A stretch of 7,320 nucleotides of DNA from Bacteroidota bacterium (GCA_024280135.1 JAJRQS010000242.1:1-7320), one strand, 5' to 3'. Counted from the stretch's first letter, positions 1-7,320 are shown. Numbers and translations: made by a program. Notes: generated by a model from the letters alone, not told the origin.

Positions 1-534
1 ATTTGTATTTTTTTTCCGAAAGGGGCCAATAATTATGTCAGCGGATTGGACATTTGGGTGATCCAACAGACTAATCGTTTCATTAAAAGAAGCTTTCGTG
101 TCTAGCACGTTAATATTTATGGCAACATCATTAACTTCAGCTTCCTCCATTGCCAGTTTGAACCCTCCATAGAATTGGATGGCTATTTGTGATTTTGTAT
201 TCATCTCCGCATCAGACTCACTAAACTTGTTCGTCAAAAAAGGTAGGAGTACAGCTACATTCACTTGGCCTCCTGCATATCTACCCTCATCATTAGGTAT
301 TGTTGTAGTCGGTACGTCTGGTATCGGATCTGTCTTAGGATCTTTTTTGACAACAACGGGATCCTTCTTTTTAGGCTTTGGGATGTTTCCTTGCTCGGGT
401 CTAGGCCCGTTGGGGTATGGTGTTTTACGTGCCCTTTTGGAAGGATCACACGAAAACAACACTAAAACAATCAGTATTAAACTGATGTATTTACTCCCAC
501 TCAATAGTGGCTGGAGGCTTGGTACTGATGTCAT
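1..534 (-). CDS. Lipoprotein with periplasmic-binding-protein-like (type I) domain, 3' end outside the window
   Basis: The frame is open from an ATG at 534-532 to the window edge: 178 codons with no stop. Counting from that ATG, residues 15-29 are a lysine, a hydrophobic stretch ([12 protein letters not shown]) and Cys29 in a lipobox (LFSC), so the protein should be a lipid-anchored envelope protein. Residues 30-90 are a Lys/Pro/Asp-rich low-complexity tether. From about 91 a folded domain begins with VNVAVLLPF, then [12 protein letters not shown] (121-132), a VLDTK strand (143-147) and ADIIIGPF (165-172). This is the pattern of the first lobe of type I periplasmic-binding proteins (Peripla_BP_6 / LpoA-like / ABC substrate-binding), as in Bacteroidota LysM-plus-binding-domain lipoproteins; no LysM is visible before the domain here. 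The ATG start overlaps guaA by 44 bp. A TTG at 504-502 would overlap by 14 bp and give a more compact signal peptide with Cys19. The ligand cannot be read from this part. The existence of the gene is well supported; its start and exact role are less certain. Confidence 0.8.
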   Translation of the reverse strand, partial: MTSVPSLQPLLSGSKYISLILIVLVLFSCDPSKRARKTPYPNGPRPEQGNIPKPKKKDPVVVKKDPKTDPIPDVPTTTIPNDEGRYAGGQVNVAVLLPFLTNKFSESDAEMNTKSQIAIQFYGGFKLAMEEAEVNDVAININVLDTKASFNETISLLDHPNVQSADIIIGPFRKKNTN

Positions 535-2020
535 AAACAACTCTATTTATTCCTTTAACTCGGTTTATTATTTGATTCGAAACGGTCGCCAAAAAATCAT
601 GTGGCAAATCCGCCCATTCTGCGGTCATTCCATCTGTCGAAGTAACGGCACGCAAGGCTACGACCCGCTCATAGGTACGTTCGTCCCCCATGACCCCAAC
701 GGTTTGGGTAGGTAGTAATATTGTCCCTGCTTGCCAGATTTTGTCATACAAGCCTTGCGCTTTCATCGTATCAATAAAAATCGCATCCGCTTCTTGCAAA
801 ATTTTTACTTTTTCTTCGGTAATATCCCCTATTATCCGAATCCCTAAACCCGGTCCAGGGAAAGGGTGACGCTTTAGGATATGACCCGGAACGCCTATTT
901 CTGCACCCACTTTTCGGACTTCATCTTTGAAAAGTAAACGCAGGGGTTCTACTATTTTTAAGTCTAATTTTTCCGGAAGGCCACCTACATTGTGATGCGA
1001 CTTAATCGTAGCGGAAGGGCCATGGACAGAAGCCGACTCTATTACGTCGGGATAAATAGTCCCTTGAGCCAACCATTGGATATTATCTAATTTTTTTGCT
1101 TCTTCCACAAATACCTCAACAAATACTCGTCCAATTGCCTTCCTCTTTAATTCTGGATCTGAAAGTCCTTTTAGTGCATCATAAAACTTTTGCTCTGCTC
1201 TTATTCCTTTTACATTGAGGCCCAGTCCTTTATAGGAATCCAATACTTCCTCGAATTCACCTTTACGCAAGAGTCCATTATCTATAAAAAAGCAATGTAG
1301 TCTATCCCCTATCGCTTGGTGTAATAATTCTGCAGCAACAGAAGAATCTACTCCGCCTGACAATCCCAACAACACCCCATCTGTGCCTAATTGCTTGCGC
1401 AAAGCGGTGATGGTTCCTTCCGCAAAAGCAGCAGGTGTCCAGCCTCCTTTGCAACCCGCAATATCAAACAAAAAATTCTTTAGAAACTGGCTTCCTGCTT
1501 GGGTGTGATAGACTTCAGGATGAAATTGTACGGCATAAGCAGGGATGCCTTCTACCTTTCGGAAAATCGCATTTTGCACGTCTTCAGTACTGCCTAGTAA
1601 TTCATAGCCTTTCGGCAAAACGGTGATGGTATCTGAATGAGACATCCAAACTTGGCTCTCTTTAGGGACATTATTAAAAAATATATCGTCTTTTGTTACC
1701 GTAAGGTGCGCCTTCCCATACTCTCTCGTTCCCGAAAACGCTACACTTCCTGCCCCGTGATGCGCCAAGTACTGAGCTCCGTAACAAACAGCTAAAACAG
1801 GTACTTTATCCACAAACTGATCCAAATTAATCATCGGAGCGTGTTCATGCTTTACAGAAAAAGGGCTTCCACTTAGAATGACGGCCTGTACATCCGCTGA
1901 AATCTCAGATGCTTTCTGAAAAGGGATAATCTCACTATACACCCCAAGTTCTCGAACTCGTCGCGAAATCAACTGTGTAAATTGAGAACCAAAATCAACA
2001 ATGACTATCCGTTCTTGCAT
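491..2020 (-). CDS. guaA: GMP synthase (glutamine-hydrolysing), GuaA
   Basis: Complete 509-residue cytosolic enzyme that converts XMP, ATP and glutamine to GMP, the last step of guanine nucleotide synthesis. The N-terminal class I glutamine amidotransferase domain (about 1-190) shows [10 protein letters not shown] at 9-18, the nucleophile Cys79 in AVCYGAQ, and His167 and Glu169 in QFHPE, completing the triad. The ATP-pyrophosphatase domain shows the PP-loop SGGVDSS at 221-227, [11 protein letters not shown] at 245-255 and [11 protein letters not shown] at 340-350. The C-terminal dimerisation domain has [13 protein letters not shown] at 384-396 and ends in the characteristic KPPATIEWE. Length is close to E. 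coli GuaA (525), and no catalytic residue is missing. The ATG at 2020-2018 puts the conserved IVDFG strand at its usual distance from the start. It follows the thioredoxin-like lipoprotein gene by 26 bp, and its 3' end overlaps the next gene. No guanine riboswitch is visible. Confidence 0.98.
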   Translation of the reverse strand: MQERIVIVDFGSQFTQLISRRVRELGVYSEIIPFQKASEISADVQAVILSGSPFSVKHEHAPMINLDQFVDKVPVLAVCYGAQYLAHHGAGSVAFSGTREYGKAHLTVTKDDIFFNNVPKESQVWMSHSDTITVLPKGYELLGSTEDVQNAIFRKVEGIPAYAVQFHPEVYHTQAGSQFLKNFLFDIAGCKGGWTPAAFAEGTITALRKQLGTDGVLLGLSGGVDSSVAAELLHQAIGDRLHCFFIDNGLLRKGEFEEVLDSYKGLGLNVKGIRAEQKFYDALKGLSDPELKRKAIGRVFVEVFVEEAKKLDNIQWLAQGTIYPDVIESASVHGPSATIKSHHNVGGLPEKLDLKIVEPLRLLFKDEVRKVGAEIGVPGHILKRHPFPGPGLGIRIIGDITEEKVKILQEADAIFIDTMKAQGLYDKIWQAGTILLPTQTVGVMGDERTYERVVALRAVTSTDGMTAEWADLPHDFLATVSNQIINRVKGINRVVYDISTKPPATIEWE

Positions 2021-2024
2021 AATG

Positions 2025-2032
2025 CGAAGGTA
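2025..2032 (-). promoter_or_regulatory. Possible -7 box of a guaA-proximal promoter
   Basis: Read on the minus strand this is TACCTTCG, one mismatch from the Bacteroidota -7 consensus TAnnTTTG, ending four bases before the guaA ATG. Transcription from it would start at or next to the ATG, giving a nearly leaderless mRNA. No convincing TTG/TTTG -33 element is seen about 20 bp upstream, so this may be chance. guaA can also be read from the promoter of the preceding lipoprotein gene. Confidence 0.25.
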
Positions 2033-2046
2033 GGAAAGTTTTTGGA

Positions 2047-3546
2047 TTATTTATGTTGATTAATCACTATTGGGAGTTGATCCACCTTGATATTTTTGGC
2101 AACAATCTTTCTGTTCTTGTCCAAAACATATACTTCTGGTGTAATATCCACAAAATATTTAGGATACCAACTAGCATTTGTTGGGTCAAATACATCTCTA
2201 AAAGGCACCTTAAATTGACGATCAAAGTCTCTCCATTCTTTTTCGGTGGTATTGGCCGCAATAGAATAGACATCTATGCTTTGTCCCTGTGCTTTCCATT
2301 TATTGTACATATTTACCAGCTTAGGTGTTTGCTCACGGCAGTGCTCACAGTCAGGACTATAGATGAATACGATGAGGATATCAGCTTTAGAATCCAATAA
2401 AGTTTGTGGTTGTCCATGTATGTCTTTAGCCGTTACATTTTGAGCGGGTTTATTCAACAAGCTTTGTTCCATTTCACTTGCTCGCTTACGTAGCTTTGCT
2501 AATTCATCTGGCGTTGACCAAGTAGCTTTTTCATTCGTAAAATATTTCTTAATGATGTGTGCATAGACTGCTTCTCCGTCCATCAAGGTCGTTTGTGTCG
2601 GCTCATACTCTAGGGCAACCCAATTCGTAATGGCTCTAAAATAAGGGAAATTCTCTCCTGCGGCTGCCACTAATTTATCTGTATAAAGAATGATAGAATC
2701 CTGATTTTTGGGCACGTAATTTTTAAAATACTTTTTTATTTTATTGGCAAAAACGGGTGTTCTTAGAAGCCCTTTAGTATTAAAATCATAGTCGGTCCAA
2801 AATCCATTTCTAAAATTATAGACTTGTCTTACAGTATCAAGTGTACCATCGGCTTTGGCTGGGTATGTCAGTTTTGGATTTTTTCCTGCCAGCTTAAATT
2901 TAGTAAAGAAGTTACTGGGGTGATTCTTTGTATAATAAGCTAGATTCTCCTCTACTGTCTTCATCAATTCATTAAACTTGGGAAAAGCTGATTTAAATAC
3001 TTCACTCTTGGGCGGATTTTGCAATTTTTGTCCGACGGCTCTCAACTTATCATTTAAGGCTCTAAATTCTGGGCTATTTTCATATTTTTGGCTTCTATAA
3101 AACAATTCTAAACAGGTAGAGCCCGTAATTTTTGCAGTATTGAATATGTCATTCATGTCTCCAAGCACTTCAAAACGTTGATCCTTATCTAACAACATGT
3201 GAAAGGCCTTTTGCCCTGGCAAAATGAAATAATAATACCCCGCTGGTAGCAACTTCTGCCTTGATAGTTCAAAATGTCCTTTATCATCAATCGTCACAGA
3301 ATCCACAATAAAACGTTGGTCTTCATACATACCAACAAGCTTAGCCACACCACTAGGTTGATTAGAAAGTGTAAAAATCATTTGCATGCTATCAGCACCT
3401 GCGGGTACATCAACCCCTAACTCGTAATCAACTGCAGTCTGTACCGTCGCATTTGCTGTCACCTTATTTTCTAAGGTTTTATCTGAAGAAGAAGCACAAG
3501 CAATCAGCATTATGGCTGATAAAATAGAAGACAAAAGGTATTTCAT
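2047..3546 (-). CDS. Thioredoxin-like lipoprotein (DUF4369/DUF5106-type, TlpA/ResA-like C-terminus)
   Basis: Complete 499-residue envelope protein. The N-terminus is a lipoprotein signal peptide: Lys2, a hydrophobic stretch and the lipobox LIAC with Cys17. Residues about 50-145 resemble the beta-rich DUF4369 domain ([20 protein letters not shown]). A helical middle of about 150-360 resembles DUF5106, with [13 protein letters not shown] at 208-220 and [15 protein letters not shown] at 260-274. From about 370 a thioredoxin fold follows: [13 protein letters not shown] places the redox pair at Cys400 and Cys403, and TPEVYVLD supplies the cis-proline at Pro470. The family consists of Bacteroidota thiol-disulfide lipoproteins of the periplasm or outer membrane; substrates are generally unknown and none can be inferred here. 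The ATG at 3546-3544 gives the standard short signal peptide. It has its own probable promoter upstream and lies 26 bp before guaA on the same strand, so co-transcription is likely. Confidence 0.9.
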   Translation of the reverse strand: MKYLLSSILSAIMLIACASSSDKTLENKVTANATVQTAVDYELGVDVPAGADSMQMIFTLSNQPSGVAKLVGMYEDQRFIVDSVTIDDKGHFELSRQKLLPAGYYYFILPGQKAFHMLLDKDQRFEVLGDMNDIFNTAKITGSTCLELFYRSQKYENSPEFRALNDKLRAVGQKLQNPPKSEVFKSAFPKFNELMKTVEENLAYYTKNHPSNFFTKFKLAGKNPKLTYPAKADGTLDTVRQVYNFRNGFWTDYDFNTKGLLRTPVFANKIKKYFKNYVPKNQDSIILYTDKLVAAAGENFPYFRAITNWVALEYEPTQTTLMDGEAVYAHIIKKYFTNEKATWSTPDELAKLRKRASEMEQSLLNKPAQNVTAKDIHGQPQTLLDSKADILIVFIYSPDCEHCREQTPKLVNMYNKWKAQGQSIDVYSIAANTTEKEWRDFDRQFKVPFRDVFDPTNASWYPKYFVDITPEVYVLDKNRKIVAKNIKVDQLPIVINQHK

Positions 3547-3591
3547 AAATACTAGTTATTTTGTGATTAGACCGATTAGTCAATTGCTCTG

Positions 3592-3623
3592 CAAAATAGC
3601 TGTTTCTTAGGCACAAATGCAAA
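3592..3623 (-). promoter_or_regulatory. Probable promoter of the thioredoxin-like lipoprotein gene (and guaA)
   Basis: On the minus strand a TTTG (3623-3620) is followed after 21 bp by TATTTTG (3598-3592). This resembles the Bacteroidota primary-sigma promoter (-33 TTTG, about 19-21 bp, -7 TAnnTTTG), but the -7 box has one base less between TA and TTTG than the consensus. A second TTTG (3617-3614) lies 15 bp from the box. The predicted start is near 3587, giving a leader of about 40 nt before the ATG at 3546. Confidence 0.4.
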
Positions 3624-3635
3624 TAAAAGATAAGC

Positions 3636-3663
3636 GTAACTGTTTAGGCACCTTAACAGTTAC
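3636..3663. repeat. 28-bp inverted repeat upstream of the lipoprotein promoter, possible operator
   Basis: GTAACTGTT (3636-3644) and AACAGTTAC (3655-3663) are perfect 9-bp inverted arms around a 10-bp centre that itself contains AGG/CCT. No T-tract follows on either strand, so it does not look like an intrinsic terminator. The centre lies about 62 bp upstream of the predicted start of the minus-strand transcript, a position typical of activator sites. A dimeric regulator site is an inference from symmetry and placement; the regulator is not known. Confidence 0.45.
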
Positions 3664-3855
3664 AGAAAAGCTTGCTTAAATTCTGCTTCCAAGGAGGTGC
3701 TGGTCATAAGAAAGATTTACATTTTTTTACTAGCTATATGACTAGAGTACGAACCCATTACACAAGAGGAATAATTACCATGTGACAAAAGCTTTTTATA
3801 TGTTGCTGACATTCCAAACTACGGCATTCATTTTGCCTTAGTACTATCATACAAC

Positions 3856-3878
3856 GAATAAAAAAGCACTTAGCTTTT
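3856..3878 (-). terminator. Weak AT-rich hairpin with T-tract, possible glpD terminator
   Basis: Read on the minus strand, AAAAGC (3878-3873), a 5-nt loop and GCTTTT (3867-3862) are followed by TTATTC, making a run of six T. It lies about 105 bp after the glpD stop in the right orientation. The stem has only two G-C pairs, so efficiency is doubtful, but no better minus-strand terminator is present between glpD and the next gene. Confidence 0.35.
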
Positions 3879-3907
3879 AAGAATAATTTGGGGGGTTTAT
3901 TTTACGG

Positions 3908-3944
3908 CAGCGGAAAGGCAAAGGTCTTTCTGCTGTTTTTTTTT
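3908..3944 (+). terminator. Strong intrinsic terminator on the plus strand, opposite to all genes
   Basis: On the plus strand CAGCGGAAAG (3908-3917) pairs with CTTTCTGCTG (3926-3935) over ten base pairs, one of them a G-U wobble, around an 8-nt loop, and is followed directly by nine T (3936-3944). On the minus strand the same wobble becomes an A-C mismatch, the hairpin is preceded by the A-run, and no T-run follows. The element therefore suits plus-strand transcription. It sits 40 bp beyond the glpD stop and could block antisense transcription into glpD or end an unannotated plus-strand RNA. Confidence 0.65.
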
Positions 3945-3984
3945 GTTCCAAAAGCCCAACGAGCCCCGAATTCCAATAACGACC

Positions 3985-5493
3985 TTAATCCACGAGGGTT
4001 TTGGGTAGAAATAAATTACGGCCGGTGCGACGCACCCAAAAATCTTCTGGTTTTTCAACCCATTCTTTCGATTTTGTAAACGCCATTTCGGCTTCAATTA
4101 GGCCCTCTTCCCCATCTTTAGTCATTGACGCTAGGATTTCATCGGCTTGGTTTCCATAATTTTGAACGAGGTATTTTGCCATTACTGGAGCAATATTTTT
4201 TTCCGCAAGGGTCTGCTCTATCGTCTTTTGATATTGCAGAACGGCTTCGTAATTTTTGAAAGGTTCTTTCGTCAAAGGAATCGTCTTGGTTTTGCAGTCG
4301 TCAAATTTTAAGTCGTACTTTTGACTCAATCTTTTGGCCACTGTATCCACTATTTTTTTGGCCATTACACGGTATCCAGTCAGCTTTCCACCTGCTATGG
4401 TCAACAATCCAGATTCGGACTCAAAAATTTCATCTTTTCTCGAAATTTCAGAGGCCGATTTACCCTCTTCATAAATCAGCGGACGCACGCCAGCCCAAGC
4501 AGCAATCACTTCTTCCGCCTTGAGGTGAACCGTTGGAAACATCTCATTGGTCGCGCGAATAATATAGTCTGTATCTTCTGGTGTCACCTCAATACTATCC
4601 AAATCATCTGTATAATGAGTATCTGTTGTACCGATATACACTTTATCCAAACGTGGAATGGCAAAAACCATTCGCCCGTCTGACACATCAAAATACAAGG
4701 CGTGTTGAATCGGGAATTTCTCTTTTTCAAAAACAATGTGTACGCCTTTCGTCAAATACATACGCTTATCTGTCAAGGACTTATCTTGCTTGCGTAGCGC
4801 ATCACTCCAAGGTCCTGTCGCATTGACCACTGCTTTGGCTTGTATTGCGAAAGTGTCATCAGACAACATATCTTTGCAGGTAACGCCCGATACTTTACCT
4901 GCTGTATAATTCAATTTTTCCGCAAGGACATAATTAAGCGGTATCGCTCCGTGTCGCATGGCAGTCTTCATCACCTCAATGGTCAATCTTGCATCATCTG
5001 TACGATACTCCGCATATAGCCCAGCGCCCAGCGTTCGATCCGATGGCAGTAAAGGTTCCATTGCTAGTGCTTCTTCTTTATCCAACATTCGGAACTTATC
5101 CTTTCCCGAAACACCCGCCAATAGATCATACGTAAACAAGCCAATCGCAGTCGCCCATTTTCCGAAAGTGCCTCCTTTTATTAAAGGTAAAAACATCTTT
5201 TCTGGAATCACTAAATGCGGCGCTAACTTATGAATCAAAGCTCGCTCTTGTCCCACTTCTCTTACTAAAGCAATCTCAAATTGCTTTAGATATCGAAGCC
5301 CTCCATGAATTAATTTAGTAGATTTACTACTCGTTCCAGAGGCAAAGTCTCCTTTTTCCACAAGGGCAACTGACATCCCACGTGAAGCCGCATCCAATGC
5401 CACGCCTGCACCTGTGATACCGCCTCCTATTACTAAAAGGTCAAAAGAAGTTTCTGATAATTTTTTAATACTTATTGTTCTATTCTGTCTCAT
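3985..5493 (-). CDS. glpD: FAD-dependent glycerol-3-phosphate dehydrogenase, GlpD
   Basis: 502-residue flavoenzyme oxidising sn-glycerol 3-phosphate to dihydroxyacetone phosphate, normally at the inner face of the cytoplasmic membrane with electrons passed to quinone. The N-terminal Rossmann motif is VIGGGITGAGVALDAASRG at 21-39, with the acidic ribose-binding end VEKGDFASGTSSKSTKLIHGGLRYL at 45-69, as in GlpD. Further family motifs are YRTDDARL (163-170), NATGPWSD (224-231), AAWAGVRPL (331-339) and IAGGKLTGYR (366-375). The C-terminal DAO_C helical domain runs from about 395 to the RRTGR at 488-492. The protein stops ten residues after that motif, whereas many bacterial GlpD proteins (for example the 555-residue Bacillus enzyme) continue for about 50 more; E. 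coli GlpD is 501 residues. The ATG at 5493 leaves the usual short lead before the FAD motif. It begins 36 bp after the TonB-receptor gene on the same strand. No clear promoter fits in that gap, so read-through is plausible. No glpF or glpK is in view. Confidence 0.95.
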   Translation of the reverse strand: MRQNRTISIKKLSETSFDLLVIGGGITGAGVALDAASRGMSVALVEKGDFASGTSSKSTKLIHGGLRYLKQFEIALVREVGQERALIHKLAPHLVIPEKMFLPLIKGGTFGKWATAIGLFTYDLLAGVSGKDKFRMLDKEEALAMEPLLPSDRTLGAGLYAEYRTDDARLTIEVMKTAMRHGAIPLNYVLAEKLNYTAGKVSGVTCKDMLSDDTFAIQAKAVVNATGPWSDALRKQDKSLTDKRMYLTKGVHIVFEKEKFPIQHALYFDVSDGRMVFAIPRLDKVYIGTTDTHYTDDLDSIEVTPEDTDYIIRATNEMFPTVHLKAEEVIAAWAGVRPLIYEEGKSASEISRKDEIFESESGLLTIAGGKLTGYRVMAKKIVDTVAKRLSQKYDLKFDDCKTKTIPLTKEPFKNYEAVLQYQKTIEQTLAEKNIAPVMAKYLVQNYGNQADEILASMTKDGEEGLIEAEMAFTKSKEWVEKPEDFWVRRTGRNLFLPKTLVD

Positions 5494-5529
5494 GCTATTT
5501 CATTGCTTCAAAAATTGCGTATTTGCATT

Positions 5530-7320
5530 CTACTTCCCGAAAGGTGTATAATCCAAACGTAAACCTAAGTTAAAAGGTGCTTCTAACTTCCCAATTCTTT
5601 GAGAATATGCCTGATTGGTTATATTCTGTCCTAGGAGTGAAAATTTATACTGAGGTGAAAGCTTATAGGAAGCGCGTAAATCCACTCTCAAAAAACCATT
5701 ATGATTTTCCCTAAATCGCTCTGCTCCCTTTATCGTATTTTGCAAAAAGGCATCAACCGCTTCCGTCTTACTATTATGAATAAAAGAACAGCCTATGGCT
5801 ACTTGCTTGTATTCCGTCTGCCAATCCAATTTGAAAGAATTTTTAAACCGATATTTCAAAATGTTTTCTTGGCTGCTAGAGGATTTTTGAATCCTTTCGG
5901 AAAAATCAGTGTATTGGGGATCTAAAAACATTACGCCTGCCATAATGCTATTTTTAAAAGAAGCTAGCTTAGCGGTACCCGCAATGGTCCATTCTGTACC
6001 CAAAATTTTAGTATTTCCAATATTGACCGAAGCAAAAGAAAAACTACTTCCATCCACTCCACCAAAAGAAAATTCCATCATATCCTTATATCGAGAATAG
6101 AAAAAAGAAGCATCTAAAAATCCTTTCAGTTTTCTCCATTCAAAGCCCTGCTTAAAGCCTCCTTCGATGGTATAGCCTCGCTCCGAATTTAATTTTACAT
6201 TGGGTGTAATTGAGATAACATCAATAGAAGTCGCAATGAACTTTTCCGCCACCGTGGGATATCTATATCCTTGCCCAAAAGATGCTCTTAAAAAAGATGC
6301 TTTCGCCAATCGCCAATTCAATCCCAAACGAAAAACAGGTTGTGATTCTTGGGTTCTACCATCGGGTATGGTGTCATAAGTGGTCACACCAAATATCGTG
6401 GAAGGGATAATCTCTGGGCTCTTCAATACATTGGTCTCGTACCGCACGCCGCCCACGATTGTCAAGTCTCCAAAATCTTTTTCCGTTTGCAAATACAATG
6501 CGGTATTATTAGACGAATACGTCGTATCCCCGTATAACTCGGCATCGACAAAAGTACCCGTATAAGCAGCTCCCACGGTCATACGAAGCCCAATTTCTTT
6601 GAACTTCTTCAAGTATTGGTACTCAGCAAAACGCATACTCGACTTGACTCCTTGGTCATCGCTATTCTTATTATTCACACCTAGATATCTTCCTTGTAAT
6701 TTGTGATACCCGCCGAGTTTATCCTTAACCTTTAAGTAAGGATCTATGTTAAATCGAAGGCGTTTGGATTCCGAAAGCGTATTGGGTGCGGGCTGCAAAA
6801 TACCTGTTGTGTCATCATTCCAATAGAAAAAAGTAGCGGTAGATCCTGGATTAAAATATCCTTGAACACCCACAACTATATTTTTTGAAAAATGATAGTC
6901 TAACCCCACAAAACCCCTTCCATATTTTTTATAGGTACCTTGTTTGTACCCTTCTTCCGACAGATAAAAGCCACCAACACTCACGCCCATATTTTTTATT
7001 CTTTGGCGAAAGACGGCACTCGTTCCACCCGAATAGGGCGCTTTATCCCACCATTTTTGACTTGCATCTTTGGGACTAAAATAAGTTGTATAAAAGGGGG
7101 CAATTCGGAGATATGGTTTTTCTTTCGGCTGTGCGGTTCTGATATTAATAATACCATTCATGGCAGACGATCCGTACAGTGCCGAAGCTGCGCCTTTTAG
7201 TATTTCTACTTGCCCAATATTCTCCACAGGCATATCTAACCAATTAGGGAAGGCTGCATCCGATTGCATGATGGGCATCCCATTCAACAACAATAAAACT
7301 CGGCTACCTGCTCCATAAGA
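5530..7320 (-). CDS. TonB-dependent outer-membrane receptor, 5' end outside the window
   Basis: The frame is open from the window edge to TAG at 5532-5530, 596 residues; the true start, signal peptide and first part of the plug lie beyond 7320. Visible residues 7-60 are the second half of the plug: RVLLLLNGMPI, then VENIGQVEILKGAASALYG with SSAMNGIINI, the classic plug motif. About 65-596 form the beta-barrel, with alternating aromatic/polar strands and the C-terminal pattern GQNITNQAYSQRIG followed by NLGLRLDY. The family imports ligands such as siderophores, cobalamin or oligosaccharides using TonB/ExbBD energy. The plug is of the short BtuB/FhuA-like kind; no SusD partner lies downstream. 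The chain ends TPFGK rather than with a terminal aromatic residue. The ligand cannot be inferred. A TTG at 7293 is in frame but lies inside the plug domain and is not the start. Confidence 0.93.
   Translation of the reverse strand, partial: SYGAGSRVLLLLNGMPIMQSDAAFPNWLDMPVENIGQVEILKGAASALYGSSAMNGIINIRTAQPKEKPYLRIAPFYTTYFSPKDASQKWWDKAPYSGGTSAVFRQRIKNMGVSVGGFYLSEEGYKQGTYKKYGRGFVGLDYHFSKNIVVGVQGYFNPGSTATFFYWNDDTTGILQPAPNTLSESKRLRFNIDPYLKVKDKLGGYHKLQGRYLGVNNKNSDDQGVKSSMRFAEYQYLKKFKEIGLRMTVGAAYTGTFVDAELYGDTTYSSNNTALYLQTEKDFGDLTIVGGVRYETNVLKSPEIIPSTIFGVTTYDTIPDGRTQESQPVFRLGLNWRLAKASFLRASFGQGYRYPTVAEKFIATSIDVISITPNVKLNSERGYTIEGGFKQGFEWRKLKGFLDASFFYSRYKDMMEFSFGGVDGSSFSFASVNIGNTKILGTEWTIAGTAKLASFKNSIMAGVMFLDPQYTDFSERIQKSSSSQENILKYRFKNSFKLDWQTEYKQVAIGCSFIHNSKTEAVDAFLQNTIKGAERFRENHNGFLRVDLRASYKLSPQYKFSLLGQNITNQAYSQRIGKLEAPFNLGLRLDYTPFGK

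Larger units (their letters stand above)
3547..3984. other. 438-bp gene-free gap between glpD and the thioredoxin-like lipoprotein gene
   Basis: No convincing protein gene is present on either strand. Read from low to high coordinates, the gap holds a minus-strand promoter candidate (3592-3623), a 28-bp palindrome (3636-3663), a stretch with no recognised element (3664-3800), a weak plus-strand promoter-like pair (TTG at 3803-3805 and TCATTTTG at 3828-3835, 22 bp apart), a small AT-rich hairpin (3862-3878) and a strong plus-strand terminator (3908-3944). There is no tRNA-like TPsiC arm (GGTTCGA-type) and no recognisable riboswitch. This is long for a gap between co-directional genes and probably separates two transcription units. 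Confidence 0.7.

Noticed and set aside
261..449. 62-codon minus-strand frame inside the partial lipoprotein region
   Set aside because: It is out of frame with the signal peptide, tether and binding-domain reading, which is continuous and protein-like.
179..715. 178-codon open frame on the plus strand
   Set aside because: It lies antisense to the end of guaA and to the lipoprotein gene, both of which have clear family motifs. Its translation shows no recognisable domain.
3691..3699. AAGGAGGTG, a perfect Shine-Dalgarno-like sequence on the plus strand
   Set aside because: No start codon with an open frame follows at a suitable distance, and this group rarely relies on such sites. Taken as chance.
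3738..3785. 15-codon plus-strand ORF (MTRVRTHYTRGIITM) in the gap
   Set aside because: It is too short, has no ribosome-binding context, no hydrophobic or leader-peptide character, and no downstream plus-strand gene.
3547..3984. tRNA, riboswitch or CRISPR repeats in the intergenic gap
   Set aside because: No GGTTCGA-type arm, no cloverleaf, no recognisable riboswitch core and no regularly spaced repeats were found by eye.
4321..4826. Plus-strand open frames of 120 and 81 codons opposite glpD
   Set aside because: They are antisense shadows of a fully supported enzyme gene, and their composition does not look like a protein.
5530..5545. TonB receptor chain ending in FGK rather than a terminal aromatic residue as a sign of a broken gene
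   Set aside because: The preceding NLGLRLDYTPF matches a normal last barrel strand, and a few extra residues after the aromatic are tolerated. The gene looks intact at this end.

Overview
This 7.3-kb window looks like chromosomal DNA from a member of the Bacteroidota. The reasons are AT-rich intergenic DNA, lipoproteins with long periplasmic tethers, a DUF4369/DUF5106-type thioredoxin lipoprotein, a TonB-dependent receptor, and start regions without a usable Shine-Dalgarno sequence but with TA-n-TTTG-like boxes. No mobile element, CRISPR array, tRNA or rRNA was found. The class or genus cannot be fixed from these genes.

All five protein genes lie on the minus strand, so transcription runs from high to low coordinates. 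Block one holds the 3' part of a TonB-dependent outer-membrane receptor (7320-5530, 5' end outside the window). After 36 bp comes an FAD-dependent glycerol-3-phosphate dehydrogenase, glpD (5493-3985). A 438-bp gene-free gap follows (3984-3547). It holds a strong intrinsic terminator that points the opposite way to every gene, a weak minus-strand hairpin, a 9-bp-arm palindrome and a probable promoter for the next block.

Block two begins with a lipoprotein carrying a C-terminal CxxC thioredoxin domain (3546-2047). After 26 bp comes guaA, GMP synthase (2020-491). An overlapping lipoprotein with a periplasmic-binding-protein-like domain follows (534-1, 3' end outside the window); the most likely ATG lies inside guaA. 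The tight spacing suggests one transcript, possibly with a second promoter directly before guaA.

Functionally the window combines respiratory glycerol-3-phosphate oxidation, purine nucleotide synthesis and envelope proteins. Nothing here amounts to a clear new multi-gene system. The observations most worth checking are the plus-strand terminator with no plus-strand gene in front of it (possible small RNA), the palindrome placed like an operator, the unusually short GlpD C-terminus, and the guaA/lipoprotein overlap.
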